Shown in pieces: positions 33,990-46,144 of a DNA stretch of 64,000 nucleotides. The translations under genes were made by a program, and so were the position numbers. The notes below the pieces were generated by a model that saw nothing but the letters and a program-made list of their open reading frames with translations, had not been told where the DNA came from and made no database searches. The stretch lies in NCBI GenBank assembly GCA_009667805.1, contig CM019067.1:164535073-164599072 (forward strand), written 5' to 3'. Every line of letters begins with the position of its first letter. The stretch's first letter is position 1. The stretch comes from Leptobrachium leishanense (lineage: Eukaryota; Chordata; Amphibia; Anura; Megophryidae).

Positions 33990-34432
33990 TATAACATTAC
34001 TCACACACATACACATGAAGACCCTGCCCCCTATACATGCTGCACATAGCACACACGCTGCGCACACACACCATGCAGACTGAACACACCTACACATATC
34101 ATGCAGGCTAAACACACACATACACACTGAACACACACATCATGCAGGCTGAACACACATACACACACACATTATGCAGACTGAAAACACACACACAGGC
34201 TGAACACACACACATCAGGCAGGCTGAAAACACACACACTGAACACACACACACAGGCTGAACACACACACACAGGCTGAACACACACATACACACGCAC
34301 ACACATTATGCAGGCTGAACACACACATTTTACAAGCTGAACACACACAGGCTGAACACACACATTATACAAGCTGAACACACACAGGCTGAACACACAC
34401 ATTATACAAGCTGAACACAGACACGCATCACA
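33990..34432. repeat. CA-rich minisatellite
   Basis: Variable units of the form AGGCTGAACACACACA, some with CATTATACA inserts, repeat about 20 times. The minus-strand Cys-rich open frames here are products of the repeat. Confidence 0.9.
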
Positions 34433-34440
34433 CCTGGAAG

Positions 34441-35552
34441 GCCTCCTCCTTTCGCAGGGGGATCCTGAGTAAATCTCATCCTCCACCAGGCTCCTGCCAA
34501 CTCCAAGCATCTTCCATTTGAGAAAGCTGAGGGGGAGGGGGGCAGCTGTGTGTGTTAGGTAGGGGTGGCAATATCTCTAGCCCCATTGGGATTATAAGGG
34601 GGGGTATAAAGTATTGGGTTCAGCACAGCAAGCAGGTGGGAATCCTTTCCTTATGAGCTTCACATAAGTCAGGGAATGTCAGTGCAGGTCAGTTTCTCTC
34701 TCTCCGCTCTCCGCCTGCACAATCTACCAGCCCTGGCTGCCGCATTTGAAGGAGGGGAGCCCCAGGGCAGCCTCCAAGAGCAAATACTTACAATTACACT
34801 GGTGTGTGGCATCCTCTCTGGTTCTGCCTGGGGACAGGAGGAAGGAGAGTTCCATGCTGGGCCCAGGCTCACTGCCTTTCCGCATGAGCTGTCAGCTCTG
34901 TGTGCCCTGCGAGTCAGTGACATTTGGGGGTGTGGCTACATGTTAGCGTGCCTAGTGATACACGTGTAACGCTTGTAAAGGCAGGTGGCAAGGCCCCAAA
35001 CCTGGTACATGCTATGCTGCCGACCCAGGCCCTCAAGTGCCCATAGTGTCAGTCCGCCCATAACAGACTCTCAGCAGCTTCATGGTCCCCATGGCAGCTA
35101 AGCATAGCCAGGTGTGGCAGTGATCCCTCAAGAACCCCTTTGCGACACACCGGGTCCTACATACCAGATGGGTTTGTGCAGTGAAAGTTTATGGCAAGTA
35201 TTTAGTACAGTACTTTACTGATGATAGTGGTATGGTAGTATTGATTCATAGACTTCATGAGCCCAGAGCTGAAGGTTTTTGATGATATTCGCCCAACCTT
35301 CTCACCTTCAATGTACTTACTACTCATCACTCGTCCCGGTCTCCTCTCTTGTTGTTCTGTCCATTTCTGATATTCCTCTTGCACTTCAGAAAGCCTCCAG
35401 GATTGGGGATGGAACACGATGTAACTCAGCCAGCAAGTAATGCGCACTTGGCACTCTAGACTCATATACACAATGGGACCATTCAGCTATTGGAATAAAC
35501 ATGTTGATAAGTTATGTATGTTGTACCTGCTTGAGAAATAAGTGAGACATTG
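34441..35552. other. No gene or repeat recognised
   Basis: Moderate G+C with two short open frames near 34670-34970 on opposite strands. I see no domain or splice pattern that supports a gene. Confidence 0.35.
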
Positions 35553-36410
35553 AAGGGGTAATTCAAAGCGAGCCGAACTTGCCACCGAATTGCACAGAAT
35601 GGTGAATTTCCCCGTACGGTGCAATTTCGTGGCAATTTGTCTATTAAAAAAGCTGTCAATTCGCCAAATATTTATCGAATTGCCAGTGAAATATGGTGCA
35701 ATTCAGCAGCAGTGAAATTCCCTATAGAGAAGTAGTGGTTAATCTATTCAGAGAATGCCGAACAGCTGTGAAAAGTTGGCAAAATTCACAGATTTTCAGT
35801 GGTTTAATTCAACGGGTTTAAACAGGTGAATCCCATAGTAATGTAAAATGTAATGTAAACAAAATCCCGTTTTTATTTTATTTTTTATTCAACCTTTTAT
35901 TCTTTTCATTTGCAGCATAAAGTCTATTTATTTTTTAGAATTTATAAGGCATTTTTCAGGATTGTTTCAGCTAAATTTTTGATTCCGATTTTTTTTTAAT
36001 GCTTTTTTTTATTCTGTAACATTAATTTTTATTGTTATTCATAGGACCTTATATATTATTTTCATGCATTATTTTTGTTTAAAACGCCTTTTAAAAGTTG
36101 TGGTTTCTTTTTACTCCTGTTTGGTGGCTAGGCAGCTTTTTCCGGCTGCCTGTTCGGCAGCTGGTTGGAGTCATTCGGTGATCTGTTTGGTATATCGTTG
36201 GCTGTGTTCAGTGGCTTTGCGGATGCATTTGACAGTTTACCAGATCGTTTTGTTGATTTTTTTTTGCGGTTTTAGGGATACATTCTGCAGTTTACGGCTG
36301 CGGTTATCAGCGGATCAATTTGGCGCACTACGTGGACCCTGCGGTGAATGCTGAATTCACCTCAGGGTAGGCTAATTAAGCTCGCCGAAGTGCGTGGAGT
36401 GAAAGAACAC
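35553..36410. mobile_element. GGGTTATTC-family MITE, right end decayed
   Basis: The left end AAGGGGTAATTCAAAGCGAG and the internal order match the family. The right end near 36395-36410 has lost its terminal repeat. Confidence 0.65.
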
Positions 36411-37338
36411 CTAAATATTGTTGACATTTTTAGTTTATATTATTCCATTATTGCCGTACTTCATATTGCTTCTGACTGTGGGCCGATCCCCATCCTCTTC
36501 CCCTGACAAGATATCTGCCTATGTATTTGATATTCCCATATGGATGAGGCGTAAGCCACTTACGTACAATACAGATAACAATTGCCGTATGTGCTACATG
36601 CCCGGTCTTCTGAACAATCCTCTTTATTGATTCTAATAAAATCCAATTCTAATCTAGTTTGTTCTCAGACCAAAAATGCTGTTTGTGTGGAGTGCGGTTT
36701 AAGTCTGTCATCCAAATAAGCAACGCAAGAACAGTAACAATAAATCAATCATAATACTAGTACAGGTTCCATGCAGGTATAAACAGGGAAGCTCTGTTAT
36801 AATTGAGGAACCTGCTGAAGCAGTAGCTGGGTTTATAAATGCATTTCCTACCAGAACAATGTTGACTTGGCTGGTTCACATTATTCCATTATTACCTTTC
36901 CTCATATTGCTTCTGACTGCAGTACAATAGAACTGTAAATATTGAGATATACAGTCCTCTGTACACAATTACAGTTATTTATAGAACACCAACAGAGTCT
37001 GCCTCACTGCACAATAGATAGGAAAAAATAAACAAGTAAATAAATACGTTTGACACAGTGACAAAAGTAAGAAAAGGCGATCTCAAGTGATCTTACACAG
37101 AGTGGATGTGCACCTCAAAGACTCAACAATGGCAACGAGATTAAATTTTTAATGTAGTTTTGGGCCTTGTTTGTTTTCAGTTAAATGTCACATTGTTTCT
37201 AAAGCCTTATATTCAAATGTAGGAAAAAAAAATTATACATCTGACTCATATTGATAATCGGCATTCAATATGATTACCTTCCGTGTCTGCACTTACAATT
37301 TCAATTTAGTTACCTAGGGCCTTATTTAACCCCTCTTT
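36411..37338. other. No gene recognised
   Basis: The word TCATATTGCTTCTGACTG occurs twice, near 36460 and 36903, in similar contexts, suggesting an old local duplication. There is no coding signal. Confidence 0.35.
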
Positions 37339-37372
37339 TAGATTGTAAATTCCCACGGCAATAGGGCCATAG
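37339..37372 (+). mobile_element. L2-type LINE 3' fragment
   Basis: AGATTGTAAATTCCCACGGC with CAATAGGGCC is the conserved L2 3' segment also seen at 17390. It is cut by the element that follows. Confidence 0.6.
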
Positions 37373-38376
37373 GAAATCCCTTGGCAGCTAGGGGGCTAAT
37401 TGCCCAAATGACGTCATTGCGCATATGCGCAACGACATCAGTGGGTGGGGAGGACTTGGAAGCTTTTCTGACATCCAAGATGTCAGCCACCTCCAGGAGA
37501 AGGACCTCCGGATCGCAAACCAACACCTCATGTCACAATACAGATGGCAGGGTTGCGGGTCGAGCCCACTATGCGCTGAAATAAGTAAAAAAGTATTTTA
37601 AATAAATGAAGCAGGGTTTTCACAGCAGGTTTTCAGAAGGAGCAGGCAAAGGCGTAGTCAATATACAACAGATTGTTCAGATATATACAGAGTTTAGCAA
37701 AAGAATAGTCTATGATACAAAGCAGGGGTTCGGCAACAGATGATCAATATAGGGTTTCAAGAACAGATAGGAGAGCAGAGGAGCCTATTGCAGCTTTAGG
37801 GGCAGACAGGTAAGCAATGCAAAAGTAAAGCATTGTGGGGGCTTTGCTGTTTTATGGAGAGATGCAGGCTTGATGATGAGGTGCACCTGCACCTCTTGCA
37901 GGCTGGAGATGAAACTGAAAGGTATGGGGGGGAATTAGGGATTCAAGAATGAACCAGCGCCGGGTTTGTTCCTCCTGTGGTGCCGGCGACCGGATATGTG
38001 ACACCTCAGGGGTTAAAAAGCGGCATTGCTGGAAAGGTCACACTGTGAACTTTCCAGCAATGTCTCTCTTTTTACTTTAGGTGTTCTCGATTGGGAGGGA
38101 GAGGGGTCTAAAGGACCCCACCTCTCCCTTTCAGGCACTCTCCTGGCTCTGCTGGGGGGTGCCTAAAACTGACATCGTTGTGCCCAGAGATGACGTCAGT
38201 GCAATGGCCAGGGTCCATAACTTCAAAGTAGTCAGACCACTATGGGACCCTGGCCAGAGAGGAAAGTATAGAGAGCGAGAGCCCCTTACTCTATGATGTA
38301 CAGGGTACGTCCTTGGTCGTTAAACAACCTTTTTCCTAAGACGTACACTATACATCATTTATCACTACGGGGTTAA
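37373..38376. mobile_element. piggyBac-like MITE, left end lost, hosting a solo LTR
   Basis: The right end is GGGGTTAA with TTAA at 38373-38376. Internal hairpins such as AATGACGTCATTGCGC and GACATCCAAGATGTC match other TTAA MITEs. It is interrupted by the solo LTR at 37531-38003. Confidence 0.7.
37531..38003. mobile_element. Solo LTR with perfect TSD
   Basis: This 473-bp sequence begins TGTCACAATACAG and ends GGATATGTGACA. The perfect 5-bp TSD CCTCA lies at 37526-37530 and 38004-38008. It differs from the other LTR families in this window; orientation is unclear. Confidence 0.88.
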
Positions 38377-38965
38377 AGGGAGCTGTTATGATTAACAATT
38401 AAAAAATTAACAAATGTGGCTATTATACTTAATCAGAACATCTCCATTCTTATACCAGTCAAGTTGCAAACATATCTGTGGTTTGGGCTATTATCTCAGT
38501 TAACTGTACATTAACACTTTCTATACTTTGTATAATAAGTGATACTTTGAGACCAGCCAGAGAATAACCAGCAAACTTATTAAGTCGCTCGTTATTATCA
38601 CCTCAAGTTGGTTGATTTTTTTTTTCTTTTTAAAAAACTGCTTTGCGGCACGCTCCCCCTTTCAGTCTGACTTTCTTGCTTTCCTATACCAATCACTTAA
38701 AAAATGCCTTGATGGGCCCTGATACAGATTAACGAGATCGGCTTGGGACATCCCTAGCAATTATATTAAAAAGATCAAAGACTCATGCCCCATGGTACAG
38801 GTGACAGACTGTATGATCTGCTGCCTCCTCCCACCACTTTCAGAAGGAAACTGGGATCAAATTATTACCCAGGTCCTTCCCCAGTCTCGGCAAGATTGTG
38901 TGCATATAATTTTAAGGAGGGCTCTCTTTGGTCTCTATGCAGTCCTATGCACTCCAGGAGGTGCT
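38377..38965. other. No gene recognised
   Basis: Two short overlapping open frames lie near 38785-39079, but the second runs into the hAT element. No domain was recognised. Confidence 0.35.
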
Positions 38966-39492
38966 GTCGGCAGTAAGGATGAGCTGTTCGGTTTGATTCG
39001 AACATCGGCAGTTCGAAAGTTCGCGAACTTCAAACTTTTTGGCGTGTTCGGTTCGAGTTCTAAAATTTTTTTTTTTTAAAAAAAGTATAAAAAATGTTTA
39101 AAAAATATTAAAAAATCTAGACATAAAGAGGCTCTTTACTGCAGAATATTATAAGCAACGGTTTATTAGATATTGAATTAAAAACTAATGTCTAGGTGCA
39201 AGGATTCTCACCTCTAAATGACCTGTGCTCTCAAACAGCGTAAACAGGTGTTTAATTAGTGTTTGGAAATAACAACATGTGCTTCTAATTAGTCCGGTCT
39301 CATGAATTTGATACATTGTATGCAGTTTGGGAGTGCTAGGTGTCGTGTGTGGGTCTGTGATGGCGATGTTTCCATACATCTTACAAATCCACCACTTCAC
39401 AGGCAGGTAATGGGGACCTCCTAGGCACGATATTTGAATTAATTTTTCGTTTTTATTTTTAACCCTTATTTTATGGAAAACTCACTGTTCTT

Positions 39493-40631
39493 TTAACCCT
39501 TTCACTGCTGAGGCATTTCACCGCTGTGTGCTGAGCTAATTTTTACCGCTTTCGCGCATCATGTTTAAATGCGATTTGAAGCCACATTTTATTACACGAA
39601 CCCAGACATATATATCGTTCTATCAGAATATATCGTTCTTTCCGGCAGACTCGGCAGATTCACAATATATCATTTTTATATGTATACATCATGTTCTGCC
39701 TGTATATTATAACAAAAAATGCAATAAAACTTGAATTTTTAATCATCTGCAGCGTGTAAAGTGTTTTGTTTCACCTTTTATCACATGAACATTTGCAATT
39801 ATATTTTCTATGGGGTGTGCTTGTACAAAAATTAGAAATGGGGACTTATTAAATTTTGGGGGGGGGATTATGTGATTTTTAGCAAACGCACACCATAGAA
39901 AAAAATCATTAGTGCAGCATCATTGTTCACATTATAATTGAAATGTGAACAATATTGCTGCATTAATAAAAATAACACACAAAAAAATACTTTTTTTTTA
40001 CTTTATACCTGACCCCCTAGCTGCCACGGTTCTGGAGATATCGGGGTTCAAATGAACCCCCTATCTCCACCGGGGATTCCGGGCAGCTAGGGGTTCCCCA
40101 GCTATCTGACGTCATCACGCTATACATGAGGACGTCAGGCAGTGAGGGGGGACCCGGGGGTGGAGCCACCATCCAAGATGGCGGCCCCCACCAGAGCTAG
40201 GCCGCAGTTCGGCTCCGCAAGGCTCCGAAGTGCGACCCGGTGCCTAAGGGGTTAAAGCCAGGTACCGCTTAAAAGGGGAGACTCTCCCCTTTTAAGTGGT
40301 GCCTGGCTTTTTTTTGTGGGACCTCCCGATAGGGAGGGAAAGGGATCCGAACAGATCCCCCCTCCCTTCCAGGCGATCTCCCGGCATTGCCGGGGGTCGC
40401 CTGGAAATGACGTCATCGCGCATGGCGCGATGACATCATTTACATCGGGAGGAGCTTGACTTCAGCGTCTGAGGACGCTGAAGTCAGAGCGCCACAGGAC
40501 CAATGACAGAGAGGTGAGTATCTCCGCCAAGGGTCCCGCAAAGCTGATGATGTGTGCGACACGTCCTCCTCAGCATACAGCGGGAGTAACTGAGGACGTG
40601 TCCCACACGTCGTCAGCAGTGAAGGGGTTAA
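39493..40631. mobile_element. piggyBac-like MITE built of hairpins
   Basis: The ends are TTAACCCTTTCACTGCTGAG and CAGCAGTGAAGGGGTTAA, with TTAA on both sides. Interior palindromes include AAAAGGGGAGACTCTCCCCTTTT-type arms (40270-40300), CATCGCGCATGGCGCGATG and TTCAGCGTC..GACGCTGAA. TGACGTCAT occurs twice. No coding region is seen. Confidence 0.9.
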
Positions 40632-41377
40632 AAACATCTTTTTTTTAAACTTTTTTTCCTTGTTTCCTGTCCCCCAGGGCACTACCTGGACCCGGACATT
40701 GTTTTTAAATGTTTCTATACATCCTAGAAATCCGCCACTTCACGGGCAGGTTATGGGGACCTCCTAAGCACGATATTTGAAGGAATTTTTTGTTTTTATT
40801 TTTAACCCTTATTTCATGGAAAACTCACTGTCCCTTTAACCACTTCGCTGCTGAGGACGCGCTCAGCGCGTCCTCAGCAGTCCCGCTGGTGTGCTGAGGA
40901 CGCGCTGAGCGCGTCCTCCCATTGGGGTCAGCGTTCGGCCGGGTTCCGGCCGATCGCTGGCCCCTCCGGTGCGGGCTGACATCCTGGATGTCAGCCCGGC
41001 ATCCGGACCAGCAGCCGCCAGAATTAGGTGTCATCGCGGGGGCGCGATGACACCTAATTCAGGCGCCCCCCCCGCATGTGCGGAGGAGGCGCCTGAAAGG
41101 GAGGGGGGGAGGTCCTTCGGACCTCTCTCCCTCCCGATCGGCGGCTCTGCGGGGGTTAACCCAGGCATCATTTGGAAGGGCACAGCCTGTCCTTCCAAAT
41201 GATGCCTGGCATTAACCCCTGGGGAGCTGGATCGCGAATCGGCGCTGAAAAGCGCCGGTTCGCGATCCTTTCCCGGAGCTGGCCGACATCTTGGATGTCG
41301 GCCAAGCCTCCGGGAACTCCCCCAGAGGACTGGCGTCATCGTGCGTAGCACGATGACGCCAGTCTAGAGTTAACCCC

Positions 41378-42447
41378 TGTGGCGGAATGCGGTATCCGCC
41401 TGCGGTCCTGCTCTATCTGACCCCCTCTTTGGTGTTGCCAAGCCCGACTACCGAGTGGCACGACACCCGGCGTCTCGAGCGGCTTGGGTAGAAGACCACG
41501 TGGCGGTGGAGATCTGGAGAGTAGACGGGGCACCCACGGCAGAAATCCGCCCGACTACCGAGTGGCACGGCACTCGGTGTCTCGAGCAGCGGATCTACTG
41601 ACCATTGAAGGGCTGGAGACGGTCTGCGTGGCGAACCGCGGTTCAGTAGAGTCTCCTTGCAGATGCAGGCACGGCGCTCAGCCGAGGTCCCGATTCGGGG
41701 AGGTTACGGTATCCCAAGCTACCGATTCAAGGTGGCGCAACGGCGCGGCGAATCGATGTTCTGCTGCGGAGTTAGGGTGACCCGTTCCTGGGTGGTGGTG
41801 ATATGTAGCCGACGTGAAATGACAACACCAGGCAGAGCTGTATGTTTCAAACACTCAGATGAACTGAACTCTTTTAATCACACGCCACTATTTATGCTGA
41901 AGTACAGCAGTCACAATTTGCATACCCATACTAATTACTAGCATACCCATACTAATGAGTTAGGTCAGGTATTTACAATCAACATTCTTCACATTCTCTT
42001 AGCCTTCAGCGCATACAACATTTGTACATCCATTGTTCCAGCCCATCAGATTAAACACACACTATCAGAGATCCCTTAAATTAAACATGTACCTAGATAA
42101 TGGGGAAAATCCCTGACGCATAAATTACACAGCAGCAAAACTTATTTACTAGCTACAGAAACACACATTTACCTACAGGAATATAAGTATGTTTTAAAAC
42201 CAAAGCTATGTCATTTCACTAAACTAAATTAAACTAAAACCAAACGATGTAAAGTATATTTAAAATCACACAGGGTACATCTTAATACAGCACATCAAGT
42301 AAAACCACATCTAGCAAGGAAAATAAACTGTTCATACATTGAAACGCACACTGCAAACGTTCAAAGGAAAACAAGGTCCTTTTAAAAATGTCTTGGATTT
42401 GAGTCCTGGGTCTCGCTGCGCCGAGCCCCTATGTCCCTTCCGTGACA
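41378..42447 (-). repeat. 3' LTR
   Basis: In minus orientation it begins TGTCACGGAAGGGACATA and ends CATTCCGCCACA. It shares both ends with the solo LTR at 15109-15972. Confidence 0.93.
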
Positions 42448-42462
42448 CTCCTCCCCCTTTCC
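42448..42462 (-). other. Polypurine tract
   Basis: On the minus strand GGAAAGGGGGAGGAG directly precedes the 3' LTR. That is the usual position for plus-strand DNA priming. Confidence 0.8.
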
Positions 42463-42789
42463 AAAGTCCGACGAGCCCGGTTGGACCCACACGGGTCGTA
42501 TAGGGGGAGTCGGTGCAGTCTCTGCGGCCCATAGTCCGTGGGCAAGAGGCGAGCCGCCAGGCTTCTCCAGTGGTGCTCGCGGCCGTGCCTGGCAGGTTGT
42601 AAGTCCTTCGGGGTACCCCCTCCGGAATAAGTGTCCCGTGGTTGGGGAGAGGTACCACCTGTGCCGTCTCCAGTAGTACCGTGCACCCGGGAAAAACGGG
42701 TGTCAAGTGCACGCGCCCCGAGTGTCCTGGTCAGCCGTTGGGGAAAACAGTGGCTGCATGGGGCCGCCGGGCCAAAGGGTTGTGGAGAT

Positions 42790-43730
42790 GGGCAGAGAGG
42801 GACCAGGCTCTGCCCCATTGCCAGCGCGTCGGCTGGGTGGTTCAAGGTCGAGAAAGGGTCCCCGGGCAGGAGAATGGCGTCCTCCAGCTCCGGTGGGGTC
42901 CGTGGCTGCGGATAAGTAGCCCGAGGGTACCCCCCTTCTGCTCCTCGGGGCAGATGGTGGAGGATGGGCAGAGGCCAGCGGCCCTCTCTCCCGTTGCCAG
43001 CTCTTCTGCTGGGGGAGTGGGCACAGGAACAACGTCCAGGGGGTCAGATGGGGTCAACGGCTGCGGGCTAAGCAGCTCGGGTAAATTCTGCTGTTCCTCA
43101 GGGCAGACGACGGAGAGTGGGCAGAGGCCAGCGGCACTCTGCCCCGTTGCCAGCTCTTCTGCTGGGGAAGTGGGCGCAGAAATGACATCCCGGGTGTCAG
43201 GTGGGGTCAACGGCTGTGAGACAAGCAGCTCGGGTAAACTCGCCTGCTCCTCAGGGCAGACGACGGAGGGTGGACAGAGGCCAGATGCACTCTGCCCCGT
43301 TGCCAGCTCTTCTGCTGGGGAGGTGGGTACCGGAACAAAGTCCAGGGGGTTGGATGGGGTAAACGGCTGCGAGATCGGCAGCGCGGGGTTATCCCCTTTC
43401 TGCTCCTCGGGGCAGCTGGGAAAAGGTGGGCAGAGGCCAGCGGCACTCTGCCCCGTGGCCAGCTCTTTGGCTGGGTGGGGGTCTCCTTGCGGGAGGGTGG
43501 CTTCTTCCATCCCCAGGGCGCTCAATGGCTGCGAACAACCCAGCCCGGGGGAACCATCTGTCTGCTCCTCCTGGCAGACTGTGGGCAGTGGGCAGAGGCC
43601 AGCGGCGCTCTGCCCTGTGGCCAGCTCTTCGGCTGGGTGGGGAATAACGTTCTCTGCTGCTGAGGTGGGCAGAGGCCAGCGGCGCTCTGCCCCGTTGCCA
43701 GCTCTTCCGCTGGGCCGCGGGCACGGACAC
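42790..43730. repeat. Coding minisatellite, about 150-165-bp units
   Basis: Seven or more units contain GGGCAGAGGCCAGCGGC and GTTGCCAGCTCTTCTGCTGG on the plus strand. On the minus strand they encode the repeat PAEELATGQSAAGLCP. The last interval, near 43600-43690, is shorter at about 85 bp. Confidence 0.9.
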
Positions 43731-45019
43731 CGTGTCTTCCTGCGGGTTGAAGGGGGTAGCTTCTTCTGCTGGGGCCCCAACGGGGACCCATGGGAGCATC
43801 TCGGCCTCCCATACTTCCAAATCCTGTGGACTGTCGGTTCCTTCTGCCGACCCGTCCCAGTACATGGGACTCAAACCCGACTGCGGAACGCTGTCCAACA
43901 ATCTCCTGTAGGCCTTCTCGAGCTCCCACTCTCGCTCTGCTAGGAACTCCAGTTCCTCGAACTCCGAGTCCCTGCTGTCGTACGGGAGCTCCTGTTCCCG
44001 TCGCTCCAGTATCTCCTCCGACCGCTCTTCTGTCTCTTCTCCGAACCCAGGGTCTGTGGCCATGCTCTCGTAGAGCAGCCCCGTGCCACCATAGCGGGGC
44101 CCTGCGGTGGAGGCGCCGTCAATGGTGCGGGGTATCAGGGGGCCGGCTAGCCACCGAGCGCGCGGTACGCGGCGTCCAGTGCAATCTCCTGCTGCACCAG
44201 GTACTGGAGCTCTGCCTCCCACTCCTCCGGGGCCCGATCTTGCAGGAACGCTGCTCGAGCGTCATACTGCACCCGGTGGATGACAGCGTCGGAGGGAACA
44301 TAGACGTCATGGTAGTCCTTCTCATGGTACAGGGCCTCGTACCAAAGTTCCTGGCAGATCTCGTCTCGCCACTCGTACCCGGTGGGCTCCACTGTGGACC
44401 CATGGTACCGGACCAGGCCCTCCTGCAGCCTTCTCGGGAATTCCGCCCTCGAGTCCGCGAGGGTGCTGAAACAGTGGCACTGCCACTCGCTGGGGGTGTG
44501 GCGTCCTCGGATGCAGCTCCAGACGAGCTGTAAGTCTCCATCCAAGGGTCGCTGGGATGTGCGATGTCCCCAATACAGGCTCCAGGCGAGCTGTAAGTCC
44601 CGAAAGGGTGATCACTGGGGGGTGCAGATTCCCGGGGTGAAGCTCCAGTCGAGCTGTAAACCTCGACCCAGGGTTCTACGGGTTTGGGGACGGGGTTAGA
44701 CAGTTCATCACTCCTCATACAGAGCGCCGCCATCCGCAACTCGTGCTGACGGTCCTTCTCCTCATACACTTTGAGGTCCACCACTAGTCGGCTCACCATG
44801 TCCTCGGAGGGGGTGAGGCCGAATATTTCAATTAGGGACCGAGCTCTCGCCGAAGGGGTTCATCAGGTCCTGAGTCAGGGTTGGGGTGCTCACCCTTTTC
44901 TGATCCATCCTGGTCAGCTCCTTCATTAGGGTTTTCCTATTTTTGTTGCCAGGAGTTCCTCCCTGATTCTCCAGCATGCCGCGCAGGGTGTCCCTGTTGT
45001 AATGGCTGTACACCGCCAT
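42842..45019 (-). pseudogene. Gag-like protein of the LTR element (frameshifted, unfamiliar)
   Basis: The likely start is ATG at 45019 on the minus strand, about 55 bases after the LTR. The first 60 residues (YNRDTLRGMLENQGG, then a Lys/Arg-rich helix) resemble a SAP-like fold used at the start of some retroelement Gag proteins. After a shift near 44840 the chain continues with PSEDMVSRLVVDLKVYEEKD. A further segment in another frame (44147-44525) includes EEWEAELQYLVQQEIALDAA. A partly similar block, EFEELEFLAEREWELEKAYR, follows at about 43930. The C-terminal third is a repeat of PAEELATGQSAAGLCP with CPEEQ spacers (42842-43780). At least three frame changes exist. I do not recognise the family; no zinc knuckle or catalytic motif is visible. 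Confidence 0.65.
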
Positions 45020-45053
45020 GGTGTAGGTCTCCTTGCTGGGGGGTTGCAGAGAG

Positions 45054-45074
45054 CGATCCCACCGCTGCCACCAG
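45054..45074 (-). other. Putative primer-binding site
   Basis: One base inside the 5' LTR, the minus strand reads TGGTGGCAGCGGTGGGATC. The TGG start fits pairing with a tRNA 3' CCA end. I did not identify the tRNA. Confidence 0.65.
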
Positions 45075-46144
45075 TGTGGCGGAATGCGGTATCCGCCTGC
45101 AGTCCTGCTCTATCTGACCCCCTCTTTGGTGTTGCCAAGCCCGACTACCGAGTGGCACGGCACCCGGCGTCTCGAGAGGCTTGGGTAGAAGACCACGTGG
45201 CGGTGGAGATCTGGAGAGTAGATGGGGCACCCACGGCGGAAATCCGCCCGACTACCGAGTGGCACGGCACTCGGTGTCTCGAGCAGCGGATCTACTGACC
45301 ATTGAAGGGCTGGAGACGGTCTGCGTGGCGAACCGCGGTTCGGTAGAGTCTCCTTGCAGATGCAGGCACGGCGCTCAGCCGAGGTCCCGATTCGGGGAGG
45401 TTACGGTATCCCAAGCTACCGATTCAAGGTGGCGCAACGGCGCGGCGAATCGATGTTCTGCTGCGGAGTTAGGGTGACCCGTTCCTGGGTGGTGGTGATA
45501 TGTAGCCGACGTGAAATGACAACACCAGGCAGAGCTGTATGTTTCAAACACTCAGATGAACTGAACTCTTTTAATCACACGCCACTATTTATGCTGAAGT
45601 ACAGCAGTCACAATTTGCATACCCATACTAATTACTAGCATACCCATACTAATGAGTTAGGTCAGGTATTTACAATCAACATTCTTCACATTCTCTTAGC
45701 CTTCAGCGCATACAACATTTGTACATCCATTGTTCCAGCCCATCAGATTAAACACACACTATCAGAGATCCCTTAAATTAAACATGTACCTAGATAATGG
45801 GGAAAATCCCTGACGCATAAATTACACAGCAGCAAAACTTATTTACTAGCTACAGAAACACACATTTACCTACAGGAATATAAGTATGTTTTAAAACCAA
45901 AGCTATGTCATTTCACTAAACTAAATTAAACTAAAACCAAACGATGTAAAGTATATTTAAAATCACACAGGGTACATCTTAATACAGCACATCAAGTAAA
46001 ACCACATCTAGCAAGGAAAATAAACTGTTCATACATTGAAACGCACACTGCAAACGTTCAAAGGAAGACAAGGTCCTTTTAAAAATGTCTTGGATTTGAG
46101 TCCTGGGTCTCGCTGCGCCGAGCCCCTATGTCCCTTCCGTGACA
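45075..46144 (-). repeat. 5' LTR
   Basis: It is the direct copy of 41378-42447 with about seven substitutions, mostly transitions. GCATAAATAG near 45590 on the minus strand may be its TATA box. Confidence 0.93.

Larger units (their letters stand above)
41378..46144 (-). mobile_element. Non-autonomous LTR retrotransposon, complete
   Basis: Two direct 1070-bp repeats (41378-42447 and 45075-46144) begin and end TG...CA, and a perfect TSD ACCCC lies outside (41373-41377 and 46145-46149). On the minus strand the 5' LTR is the right copy. A primer-binding-like TGGTGGCAGCGGTGGGATC follows it, and a polypurine tract AAAGGGGGAGGAG precedes the left copy. The 2.6-kb interior has gag-like fragments but no protease, RT, RNase H or integrase. 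By eye the LTRs differ at only about seven positions, so the insertion is recent. Confidence 0.93.

Noticed and set aside
33870..34510. Cys/Val-rich minus-strand frames resembling a secreted or metal-binding protein
   Set aside because: They are translations of a CA-rich minisatellite.
38785..39079. Possible host exon with short open frames
   Set aside because: Both frames are short, one runs into a transposon end, and no domain or convincing splice-site pair was seen.
42642..43943. A 433-codon plus-strand open frame
   Set aside because: It is the complement of the repetitive gag-like coding region of a minus-strand LTR element; the strand is fixed by the polypurine tract and primer site.
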